A stretch of 64,000 nt of DNA from Terrimicrobium sacchariphilum. Its GTDB lineage: Bacteria; Verrucomicrobiota; Verrucomicrobiia; Chthoniobacterales; Terrimicrobiaceae. Below the pieces are notes generated by a model that was given only the letters and a program-made list of their open reading frames with translations, made no database searches and was not told the origin of the DNA. Positions 41,828 to 49,230 of this stretch are shown here, in pieces. The position numbers and the translations under genes were made by a program. The DNA lies in the NCBI RefSeq assembly GCF_001613545.1, contig NZ_BDCO01000003.1:558001-622000 (forward strand), written 5' to 3'. The first letter of the stretch is position 1. Every line of letters begins with the position of its first letter.

Positions 41828-43174
41828 CCGATCAGGGCTCCCAGCGAAGTCCGAGGCAAAGACAAACTCCGCCTTTTGAGAGATGAGGAACTCGACGATC
41901 TTGGTGAACTGCTCCCAGCGGTCGTCTCCCCATCCGGCGGGATGTCCTTGCAGGACAAAGTACTCCGCGCCGCGATTGTGGGCATAGCCTTCGACAAATG
42001 CGGCGTAGTTGGGAATGAGCGTCGGAGTTTCCAGGGTGACTGCGCCGCAGCGGATGAGGACCTTTTTGCCAGCCGGGTTGCGGGGATCGCCGTACATCCA
42101 GACCTTAATGTCCTGGTCCTCTGCGAGCACCTTGGCGGTATTCTCATCCGTGGCGTTGAAAGGTGCTCCGAAGGAAACGTAGGGGAAGCCGAGCTTTTCG
42201 CGGGCGAGCTTGTTGGCATCGGTCATGTGCTGCTTTTGATGCTCGTAAGGTTCACCGCCAAACTCCATGATGCGCTTTTTTCCGTCCATGCGCTCGGCGT
42301 GGTCGTAGCCATGATTCCAGAACTCGATGCGGCCGCTGTCATGCTGCTGTTTTGTCCAGGCGACGAAGTCCGCGATATTCTCGTTTTGGATGCGCGTGGC
42401 AATGATGCCAAACGTTACCTTGATACCTTTTGATGCAGCATAATCCGCCACCTTTTTCCACCGGGCATGAACCCCGCTGCCTGCCGCGCCGAAGTCGTCG
42501 AGCTTGATCACGATCCTGGGCGGCTGTTTTCCGCGATAGGGGTCGGCCTTGATCTCATCCTCTAGGTTCTTGAGGAGTTGCGGATCGAAAGACGGAACGG
42601 GATGTCCGCCTCCCTCGGCGATTTGCGGATCCGGGATATCGTCCAGCTCGGCGAGGGAAAAGTCGTCCAGATTGACTGGTCCCACCGGCCCCTTGCCTGA
42701 GGATGAGAGCCTCACCTCCAGGGTGGCTGCGCCTTCGGGAGCCGCCCCAGCCATGGTGTATTCCTCGTTGAAGAAGTTGTTGGCGATCATCGCGACCGGC
42801 CACTTGCGGATCTTCGCAGGGGCGGCGGCGATTTCCTTGCCGTCGGCGCTGCGAAAGACGAGCTTGGCGTCGAGGTTACTCTGGGGTTGCTCCAGTGCCT
42901 TGGGGCTGCCCGCCCAGAAGTTGAGCTTGTAGGTCTTGCCGGGAGTGACTGGTACGGCGGCGGAGGTCAGTGAAAACCGAGCCGGTTCGCTTTGCATGCG
43001 CAATCCGTTCTTTCCGAGCATGGCTGCATCGGGCGCGACGGTGGCTGCCGTGGCAGAACCCTCCAGTTTCCAGGAGTCGAGACCATTTTCGAAGCCGCCA
43101 TTGGGCAGCGGGAGTGGGATTTCTCCAGCGGCAAGCGAGCCGCCAACGAGCATGAGCAGGGGCAGGAGTTTCAC
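41690..43174 (-). CDS. Secreted polysaccharide-deacetylase-like protein with lectin-like N-terminus (A)
   Basis: This 494-residue protein has a leader (MKLLPLLMLVGGSLAAG), a CBM4/9-like sandwich opening NGGFENGLDSWKLEG (about 22-175), and a NodB-like domain beginning RIVIKLDDFGAAG, the metal-binding Asp-Asp motif, followed by IEFWNHGYDHAER with candidate His ligands. It is a close relative of 43722-45056. The last 45 residues (from about GSPDRS) have no counterpart in the paralogue; they are encoded antisense to the AraC gene's 3' end and look like read-through after loss of an original stop. It is the third gene of a minus-strand trio of secreted proteins. Its NodB signature is only partly complete, so deacetylase activity is likely but not certain. 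Confidence 0.78.
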   Translation of the reverse strand: MKLLPLLMLVGGSLAAGEIPLPLPNGGFENGLDSWKLEGSATAATVAPDAAMLGKNGLRMQSEPARFSLTSAAVPVTPGKTYKLNFWAGSPKALEQPQSNLDAKLVFRSADGKEIAAAPAKIRKWPVAMIANNFFNEEYTMAGAAPEGAATLEVRLSSSGKGPVGPVNLDDFSLAELDDIPDPQIAEGGGHPVPSFDPQLLKNLEDEIKADPYRGKQPPRIVIKLDDFGAAGSGVHARWKKVADYAASKGIKVTFGIIATRIQNENIADFVAWTKQQHDSGRIEFWNHGYDHAERMDGKKRIMEFGGEPYEHQKQHMTDANKLAREKLGFPYVSFGAPFNATDENTAKVLAEDQDIKVWMYGDPRNPAGKKVLIRCGAVTLETPTLIPNYAAFVEGYAHNRGAEYFVLQGHPAGWGDDRWEQFTKIVEFLISQKAEFVFASDFAGSPDRSASHPRSRLGWRDTHDPAKRRGKGKAILIADSMRGSLDRKAGAEE

Positions 43175-43200
43175 AAGGGGATTGGAGGGGAAATGGGGGG

Positions 43201-43710
43201 CTATTCGATCGTGACATCGAAATCGTCGAGATCGACGATACCTTTGGACCGGCTCCAGGAGCGGATGTTGATAACCATGGACTCGGCCTCGTCAGGCACG
43301 GTGTATGACGCATTGTATTGCTTCCAGTCGGCCGACATTTTGATGCCGATCACCAGCGGGGGCTGGCCTTTTTCGTCCATGAGCGGACGGCTGCGGGCGC
43401 CCAGAGGTTGCAGCGACACTCCGACTACATCGCCATGGGGGGAGCGCGCCCAGAAGCTGATCGTTACCTTCTGGCCCGGACTCACCGTGAAGGCGTCGGA
43501 AAAGAATCGCGCGCCATCCGTCTCCGATTGATCCTCCACACGCAGGCCGTGTTCACCGGTGCGGGCTGCCGCAGTGGAGATGCTTGTGATGGGTGTTTTC
43601 TCCGTTGTCTTCCACCCCTCCAAGCCCGACTCGAAGCCAGGATTGGGCAGGATCTGAGCGGGGAGAAAGGACGCTGAGGCGAGGAAAATACCGATGATGA
43701 GGGGTTTCAT
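43201..43710 (-). CDS. Secreted stand-alone lectin-like domain (CBM4/9-like)
   Basis: The start is ATG 43710, which begins a leader peptide (MKPLIIGIFLASASFLPAQI); upstream frame to 43821 lies inside the neighbouring gene's region. The 169-residue product is a single carbohydrate-binding beta-sandwich opening NPGFESGLEGWK, with the strand SPGQKVTISFWARS and the closing GIVDLDDFDVTIE. It matches the lectin modules of its two neighbours on the same strand, which carry NodB-like domains behind it, as if the catalytic part had been lost or never added. Gene spacing is 11 bp to the upstream gene's end and 26 bp to the next start. It probably binds the same glycan as its neighbours. Confidence 0.75.
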   Translation of the reverse strand: MKPLIIGIFLASASFLPAQILPNPGFESGLEGWKTTEKTPITSISTAAARTGEHGLRVEDQSETDGARFFSDAFTVSPGQKVTISFWARSPHGDVVGVSLQPLGARSRPLMDEKGQPPLVIGIKMSADWKQYNASYTVPDEAESMVINIRSWSRSKGIVDLDDFDVTIE

Positions 43711-43721
43711 GGGAGGATGTG

Positions 43722-45056
43722 TTAGTTGGCCGACTTTACTCGTGCGGCGAGTTCGGAGGGAGTTAGAAACTCGGCTTTCTGCTCGACGAGGAAATCGATG
43801 ATCTTGGTGAACTCCGCCCATTTTTCCGGCGTACCCCAGGACATGGGATGGCCCTGAAGGACGAAGTATTCGCGGTCCGGATTCTTGGCATAACCTTCGA
43901 GGAAGCGCTGGAAATCCGGCTGGCCGACCTTGGACTCCAGATTCACGGCCCAGACGCGATCCAGCACGGTGACCTTGCCTCCAGCCTGGAGGTCGAGTGC
44001 GGCTTTGTCCATCGGCTGGGGGTAGAGCCAGACCTTCATGTCGGGTTCGTCCGCCATGACCTGGTATGTATTGGCATCGCCAAAGCCGTTGCTGGCACCT
44101 CCGGGAGGGCCAAAGGTGTTGTAGGCGAAACCGAACTTCTCCTTCGTAATCGCTTGCCCGTCGTCGAATCGCTTCTTTTGTTCCTCGTAGGGGCGTTTGT
44201 TGAACTCGTTGTACTTCACGCCGTCGACCTCATGCATGGCGTGATCCCAGCCATGGAACCAGAACTCCACCTCGCCGGAGGCATGCTGCTTTTTCACCCA
44301 CTCGATCAGAGCGGGAGAAGCCTCGTTGAGTTTCTCGGGATTCACGCCGATGCTGACCTTGGCGTTTTTGGAGGCAAGATAGTCCACGACCTTGATCCAG
44401 ATGCCGTGGAGGTTGCCACCGTTGATCGGGCGGAAATCGTCGACTTTGATCACGATGAGCGGAGGCTTGGCACGCGAAGGAATGACGACAGGAGCTCGGG
44501 GCTGCGGAGGAGGAGTCTGGACTGCGGCAGATGCCGCCCCACTGGCTCCTTCAAAAACGAAATCATCAAAGTCCGCGGAACCAACTGCCTTGCCGAACGA
44601 GTGAACCCAGATCGCGACACTCGCGGCCTCGGGCGGAACGGTGGCTTTCAGCCCATACGGGCTCCACTGGCCGTCGGCTTTACTGACGCCGACCACGGGA
44701 TGGCCGGCACCCGCGCGCTGCGACTCCTCCTTGATCAGCTTGCCCGCCTGATCGTAGAAAAAGAGGTACACGCCGATGAACCCCGCAGTCTCAGTGCGCG
44801 CTTGGAAACGAAGTTCCACCATCGCTCCGGGCGTCACCGGGATCCTGCCGCTCGTGGCGGAGGAGCCTGCGTCGGGACTGTTGTCGGTGATGCGGAGTCC
44901 GATCTTTCCTGTATTGGCTGCTTCTGGGACGACGGTCGACATGGGGTCGAGCGACCAGCCGGTCGCGCCGTCTTCAAAGCCGGGGTTGACGGGAGCCTGG
45001 CCGAAGCCAGTGGTGAACGCGGCGAGCGCGAGAAATGCGGGGAGGAGGAATTTCAT
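43722..45056 (-). CDS. Secreted polysaccharide-deacetylase-like protein with lectin-like N-terminus (B)
   Basis: I use ATG 45056, which begins a leader (MKFLLPAFLALAAFTTGFGQ); an ATG at 45086 is also in frame. The 444-residue product has a CBM4/9-like module opening VNPGFEDGATGWSLD (about 20-165), a Pro-rich linker, and a NodB-like domain starting PLIVIKVDDFRPING (Asp-Asp metal motif), then VEFWFHGWDHAM with candidate His ligands and a terminal FLTPSELAARVKSAN. It is first of the trio 45056-43722, 43710-43201, 43174-41690. A 37-bp palindrome at 45115-45151 lies in the divergent promoter region shared with the beta-helix gene at 45210. Probably removes acetyl or N-acetyl groups from an extracellular polysaccharide. 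Confidence 0.8.
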   Translation of the reverse strand: MKFLLPAFLALAAFTTGFGQAPVNPGFEDGATGWSLDPMSTVVPEAANTGKIGLRITDNSPDAGSSATSGRIPVTPGAMVELRFQARTETAGFIGVYLFFYDQAGKLIKEESQRAGAGHPVVGVSKADGQWSPYGLKATVPPEAASVAIWVHSFGKAVGSADFDDFVFEGASGAASAAVQTPPPQPRAPVVIPSRAKPPLIVIKVDDFRPINGGNLHGIWIKVVDYLASKNAKVSIGVNPEKLNEASPALIEWVKKQHASGEVEFWFHGWDHAMHEVDGVKYNEFNKRPYEEQKKRFDDGQAITKEKFGFAYNTFGPPGGASNGFGDANTYQVMADEPDMKVWLYPQPMDKAALDLQAGGKVTVLDRVWAVNLESKVGQPDFQRFLEGYAKNPDREYFVLQGHPMSWGTPEKWAEFTKIIDFLVEQKAEFLTPSELAARVKSAN

Positions 45057-45114
45057 GGGACAAACTGCCTGGAGCCAACCTAACACGGTAGCCTGGGTCT
45101 GCGACTGTCGATGT

Positions 45115-45151
45115 TTTCAAACTGTAGACACGGGTTGTCTACACGTTGAAA
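45115..45151. promoter_or_regulatory. Large interrupted palindrome in a divergent promoter
   Basis: TTTCAA-N2-TGTAGACA-N5-TGTCTACA-N2-TTGAAA has two nested perfect arms (6 and 8 bp). It lies 59 bp upstream of the minus-strand gene starting at 45056 and 59 bp upstream of the plus-strand gene starting at 45210, an exactly central position. It probably binds a dimeric or tetrameric regulator; which one is unknown. The core resembles, but does not equal, the TTCTACAGG class. Confidence 0.65.
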
Positions 45152-45209
45152 GGAAACTCAAGAGCACATGATTGCTCCGTGCGGGATTCGCTTTAGGTTG
45201 AGCGGAGCT

Positions 45210-46829
45210 ATGAAGTTCCCCTTTCTGTGCGCTCTCGCCGTGGCCGGTTCGGCCTCTGTCCTCCTGGCTCAGGAAACCTCCTGGCGCTCGGCTTTGTACC
45301 CGACGGATTGGACCCCCGGCTTTAGTGATGGTTCAGGCCATTTTTTGCATGATTTCTCCTACGCGGGATACCATCGCGGTGAGAAGCCCGTGCCCCGGAT
45401 CGAGGGGGATGTCCTCGACGTGACGAAGCCTCCCTATCAGGCGGACCCGACCGGGGTGAAGGATTCGACAAGCGAAATCCAGGCGGCGCTTGACGCGGCG
45501 GGGGATTCCGGTGGAGGGGTGGTGTTTCTGCCTGCGGGTACCTATCGTATCCAGCCGCAGGGAGCAGCCAACTTTGTGTTGCGGCTTCGCGGCAACAAGA
45601 CAGTCCTGCGCGGAGCAGGCGCGGACAAGACTTTCCTCTTCAACGATACGCCGATGATGCGCGGCAAGGTGGTGATCGCGGTGGAGCCGGAGAAAGCCAT
45701 GGATTGGAGGGACGAGGGTAATGGCATCCTCGCCAGTCCGCTCGCCCAGGATGTCCCGAATCAGGCTGCGGAGATCGTTTTGAAAAGCGTGGAGGGGTTT
45801 TCAGTAGGTGATCTTGTGGTTCTGCGGAGCGACCTTACCCAGCGCTTCATTGATGAGATTGAGATGACGGGCAAGTGGCAGCCGGCTGGCGCAGCTTCCC
45901 CAAACCGCACGCTGATGTTCTGTCGTCGTGTCGTGGGAATCGATCCCGCCAAATCGGCCGTGACGCTCGATGTCCCGGTCCGTTATCCGGTGCGCGTTGC
46001 GGATCTAGGCCGTTTGGTGAAGATCCCTGGCGAACTCATTTCAGAATGTGGATTGGAGGATTTCTCGATCGGCATGAAACAGCATTCCGGTGTGGGAACG
46101 GAGGAAGAGGATTTCAACAAGCCCGGCACCGTGGGATATGACGTTCATGGTGCTTGCGCGATCAGCCTTCGCAATGCCGAGAACTGCTGGATCAAGGGCG
46201 TAAAATCCTATGCTCCCTCTGGCAACGATCCGAATATTCATCTGCTATCGAGTGGGATCGCGCTACGTCGTTCGCGGTTTGTCACCGTGGAGGATTGTTC
46301 GTTGGGCTTTTCCCAATACAAAGGCGGCGGTGGCAATGGCTACCTGTACACGCACAATGGTCAGGAAAACCTGATCATCAACTGCCGCGCCGAGGCCGGG
46401 CGGCATAACTACGACTTTGGTACCATGGCTTGCAGCGGCAACGTCATTTCTGGCTGCTATTCCAAGGACGGCTCTCATGCATCGGACTTTCACATGTTCC
46501 TTTCCATGTCGAATCTCCTCGACCGGATGACCTGCGATGGAGACTTCCTTGAGGCGCGATACTTTCGGCCCTGGGGTGGAAATCCCGTGCATGGCGTGAC
46601 GACCACGCAGTCGGTCTTCTGGAATTCCAAGGGATTGAAATACTCCAGGGAACGCCAGGCGCTCGTATGGTCCCAGCAGGTCGGAAACGGCTATGTCATC
46701 GGAACCAGCGGTCCCTGCGACAAGGTGGACTCCGATGATTATGTCGAGGGTGTAGGCAAAGGCGATTCCCTCATCCCGGCGTCGCTCTATCAGGATCAGC
46801 TACAGCGTCGCCTGAAGGCGGCGAAATAA
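45210..46829 (+). CDS. Secreted parallel beta-helix protein (pectate-lyase-3-like)
   Basis: ATG 45210 has a ribosome-binding site (GCGGAG) and begins a leader (MKFPFLCALAVAGSASVLLA); an ATG at 45168 is in frame upstream. The 539-residue product has the polygalacturonase/pectate_lyase_3 opening: a D-x-T-x-A-type segment (ADPTGVKDSTSEIQAALDAA) and GGVVFLPAGTYRIQPQG, then right-handed beta-helix coils with VLRGAGADKTFLF, ENCWIKGVKSYAPSG, FVTVEDCSLGFSQYKGGGGN and ISGCYSKDGSHASDFHMF. It is divergent from the deacetylase-like trio with a shared palindrome. Probably a lyase or hydrolase of acidic polysaccharide; catalytic residues cannot be fixed. Confidence 0.8.
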   Translation: MKFPFLCALAVAGSASVLLAQETSWRSALYPTDWTPGFSDGSGHFLHDFSYAGYHRGEKPVPRIEGDVLDVTKPPYQADPTGVKDSTSEIQAALDAAGDSGGGVVFLPAGTYRIQPQGAANFVLRLRGNKTVLRGAGADKTFLFNDTPMMRGKVVIAVEPEKAMDWRDEGNGILASPLAQDVPNQAAEIVLKSVEGFSVGDLVVLRSDLTQRFIDEIEMTGKWQPAGAASPNRTLMFCRRVVGIDPAKSAVTLDVPVRYPVRVADLGRLVKIPGELISECGLEDFSIGMKQHSGVGTEEEDFNKPGTVGYDVHGACAISLRNAENCWIKGVKSYAPSGNDPNIHLLSSGIALRRSRFVTVEDCSLGFSQYKGGGGNGYLYTHNGQENLIINCRAEAGRHNYDFGTMACSGNVISGCYSKDGSHASDFHMFLSMSNLLDRMTCDGDFLEARYFRPWGGNPVHGVTTTQSVFWNSKGLKYSRERQALVWSQQVGNGYVIGTSGPCDKVDSDDYVEGVGKGDSLIPASLYQDQLQRRLKAAK

Positions 46830-46850
46830 GATCCAGCGGGCCTCGGCTGC

Positions 46851-46866
46851 TTTCTACAGGATGAAT
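46851..46866. promoter_or_regulatory. LacI-type operator, TTCTACAGG class
   Basis: TTTCTACAGGATGAAT matches the family, with one mismatch in the right arm. It lies 62 bp upstream of the hydroxyacid dehydrogenase gene at 46928. Confidence 0.55.
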
Positions 46867-46927
46867 GGAATAGCTGGATCGGCTTCTTTGCCGAAGGTCG
46901 GGATGGTCGTATCCTAGCGGCAGATTC

Positions 46928-47992
46928 ATGGAAGTGAGCGATGCAACCATCAAGACGCACCGGAACGGCGTGTCACCCGTAGCGCAGCATGTCGTGCTCG
47001 CGATGACGGAGGATGAAAAAGGGTTGTTCTTTCGAAATAGCCCCTTTGGCCTGAAGCATTCCGCCGTACGCGAGAGCTGGCTGGATACGTCGCTCGTCGA
47101 CGCGGAGACGATCGAGGATGCGCTGAAGACGATGAAGCCGACGATCCTCGTCACGGCATGGAGTTGTCCCCGGCTGCCGGAGGCATGGGGGCAGGAGCCG
47201 GACTTTCCCATCCGCTACGTTTGCAGCGTCACCGGGTCGGTGAAGCCACGGGTGCCTCGCTCCTGGATTGAGGACGGCGTGATCGTGACCAATTGGGGAG
47301 CCATGGCCAGCACGGCCGTGGCGGAGCATGCTTTTCTCATGGTGCTCGCGCTGCTGCGCTCGCTCCCGCTCTGGGAGGACTGCATGGCAGATGAAACCTC
47401 GATGTTTGAGATGATGCCGCGCCTGCGCACGCGAGTGCTGCGCGGGAAACGGGTCGGTCTCCATGGCTTTGGCGCGGTGGCGCGCGAACTCGCGGCCATA
47501 CTTAGGCCTTTTCATGCCGATGTTGCAGCATATTCCCACGGCGTGCCGCATGCGATGATGGAGGAGTTTGGCGTCACGCCATGCCTGGACCTTCGCTCGC
47601 TTTTTGCCCGGAGCGAGATCCTTATCGAGTGCGAAGGACTCAACGAACGAAGCCTCAACTCGGTCACGGAGGAATTGCTGCGCCTGCTGCCGCAGGACGG
47701 GGTTTTTGTTAATGTCGGTCGCGGGGCTGTCGTCGATGAGAGCGCGCTGATCAAACTCGCTGCCGAGGGTCGCCTCCGGATCGGGCTGGATGTGTTTCGG
47801 CACGAACCTCTACCGGCAGGCTCCCCGTTGCGCGGGCAACCGGGTATCCTGCTTTCGCCTCATGTTGCCGGGCCGACCTGGGAAACCTATCCCCACTGCG
47901 GCCAGGAGGCTATGAGGAACCTGCAGCGCTACCTGCGCGGCGAGAAGGTCGAGAACCGCGTGACGCTGGAGGTTTACGACCGCGCGACTTAG
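46928..47992 (+). CDS. D-isomer-specific 2-hydroxyacid dehydrogenase
   Basis: This 354-residue protein has the two-domain fold of the family: an NAD-binding motif GLHGFGAVARELA in the middle, the catalytic Arg in FVNVGRGAVVDESAL, the Glu in VFRHEPLP and the His in LLSPHVAGPT. The N-terminal substrate domain (residues 1-110) and C-terminal helix resemble phosphoglycerate, hydroxypyruvate or glyoxylate reductases, but the substrate is not clear. It is controlled by a TTCTACAGG-class operator and ends antisense to LacI paralogue 3 (83 bp overlap). In context it may reduce a 2-keto acid formed in sugar-acid breakdown. Confidence 0.87.
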   Translation: MEVSDATIKTHRNGVSPVAQHVVLAMTEDEKGLFFRNSPFGLKHSAVRESWLDTSLVDAETIEDALKTMKPTILVTAWSCPRLPEAWGQEPDFPIRYVCSVTGSVKPRVPRSWIEDGVIVTNWGAMASTAVAEHAFLMVLALLRSLPLWEDCMADETSMFEMMPRLRTRVLRGKRVGLHGFGAVARELAAILRPFHADVAAYSHGVPHAMMEEFGVTPCLDLRSLFARSEILIECEGLNERSLNSVTEELLRLLPQDGVFVNVGRGAVVDESALIKLAAEGRLRIGLDVFRHEPLPAGSPLRGQPGILLSPHVAGPTWETYPHCGQEAMRNLQRYLRGEKVENRVTLEVYDRAT

Positions 47993-49067
47993 CGGCGTTC
48001 TTTTTGCCTGCCTGGTCGGCGGATTTGTCGACTTTTCTCAAGTCGGGCATGGTCGTTCCCAGATAGAACTCTCCCTCGACCAACATGCGCACTGGAGTGC
48101 CCGGTATGCCGGTTTCACCGCGATGCAGCATGTCGATTACCATGTCGACAGCCTTCTGGCCGATAAGGTAGTCGCTCTGGTGCACGCCGCTCATTATGCT
48201 TTCATCCTTGTTTAGAAAAGCGCTGGCAAAGGCGACGTCTTCAGGAATTCGGTAGCCGACGTTTTCGACCGCTTTCTTGGCTTCGTTGAAGGCGAGGATC
48301 ACGTCAGGTCGATTTTCGCCGATCCATGCAGCCAGGCCGGCATCCTGGGTGGCGTCCCATGTCGCCCAGTAGATCGGGATACGGGCGAGCTCAGGGTGCT
48401 CATCCAGGAAAAGCAGGAAGACACTCTGCCAGGCGCAGTCGACTTTGTAGTTCCAATCACGAGGGATGCACAGCCCCGGCCTGCGATAGCCAAACTCCAG
48501 CACCTTTTCCATCAGCATCATCATCGTGTGATAGTGGTGGTTGGTCACCAGATGTAACACGGCAGGGCGCATACTGAAGCCGAAGGCCACGGCCGAAAGC
48601 TCGTCATAACGAAGGTCGAGAAAGCTCTTCGCTGAGGGCTGCGGGGCAAGCAGCGTGCCCTGGATGTTGCGGGCGCGCAGGATGCGGTGCAGACGCTCGA
48701 TTGTGATGCCGTCCTTGGCCAGTGCAAACTCCTCGATATTGTACCCGCGCTCGGCTGCGCGGTCGCACGCACCCATATAATATTGGTTGAACTCCTCGCA
48801 GCCGTAAAGATTCTCGGGATTGGCCCAGTTGTGCACCCAGGCGAGCGAGGCTTGATAATGCACCGGCCGATTCGCCTGCCGGTAGGCATTCAATGCCGCC
48901 AGCATCGGATCGGGGCGATATCCCATCGACTCCGCCAGCTTCTGGATTTTCTCCCGGGTCTCGATCTTCAGCTTGGGACTGTTGCGCAGCGCCAGGCTGA
49001 CCGTTGTGAAATGCATGTGAGCCTTGCGGGCAATGTCGCGGATCGTAACGCGGGGGCTGGTCGACAT
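47910..49067 (-). CDS. LacI-family transcriptional regulator (paralogue 3)
   Basis: This 385-residue protein begins MSTSPRVTIRDIARKAHMHF, the HTH (about residues 6-28), followed by the hinge MGYRPDPMLAALNAYRQAN and a two-lobed effector domain. The C-terminus ends in a basic, Ser-rich tail (KKNAAKSRGRKPPASRGSR ...) absent from paralogue 2 and antisense to the dehydrogenase gene. It starts 9 bp from a TTCTAC-AG-GTAGAA palindrome, so it is likely autoregulated; the similar sites at 24935, 31801, 39831 and 46851 are candidate targets. The neighbouring MFS gene (49231) and dehydrogenase suggest it senses a sugar acid or similar compound. Confidence 0.9.
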   Translation of the reverse strand: MSTSPRVTIRDIARKAHMHFTTVSLALRNSPKLKIETREKIQKLAESMGYRPDPMLAALNAYRQANRPVHYQASLAWVHNWANPENLYGCEEFNQYYMGACDRAAERGYNIEEFALAKDGITIERLHRILRARNIQGTLLAPQPSAKSFLDLRYDELSAVAFGFSMRPAVLHLVTNHHYHTMMMLMEKVLEFGYRRPGLCIPRDWNYKVDCAWQSVFLLFLDEHPELARIPIYWATWDATQDAGLAAWIGENRPDVILAFNEAKKAVENVGYRIPEDVAFASAFLNKDESIMSGVHQSDYLIGQKAVDMVIDMLHRGETGIPGTPVRMLVEGEFYLGTTMPDLRKVDKSADQAGKKNAAKSRGRKPPASRGSRPSRRAGSAAGSS

Positions 49068-49076
49068 ACGAGGAAG

Positions 49077-49092
49077 GTTCTACAGGTAGAAG
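49077..49092. promoter_or_regulatory. LacI-type operator, TTCTACAGG class, upstream of its own LacI gene
   Basis: GTTCTACAGGTAGAAG contains the palindrome TTCTAC-AG-GTAGAA, 9 bp upstream of the LacI start at 49067. Its architecture (CTAC-NN-GTAG core) is shared with the operators of LacI paralogue 1 at 729 and 1941. Confidence 0.65.
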
Positions 49093-49230
49093 AATAGCGC
49101 AACCAAATACCGCTTTCGCCGGGCGGAAACCATTCCTAATGTTCTCAAGTCAAAGCGGTGCTTTCGCTGCGCTGTTTTGTCCCCAGGCAGGTTTCATCGC
49201 AGGTGACCCGAGGGAAAAGGAAAAACAATC

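Noticed and set aside
43848-45083. 411-codon plus-strand frame opposite the deacetylase-like gene
   Set aside because: The minus strand carries leader, lectin module and NodB motif; the plus frame is a shadow.
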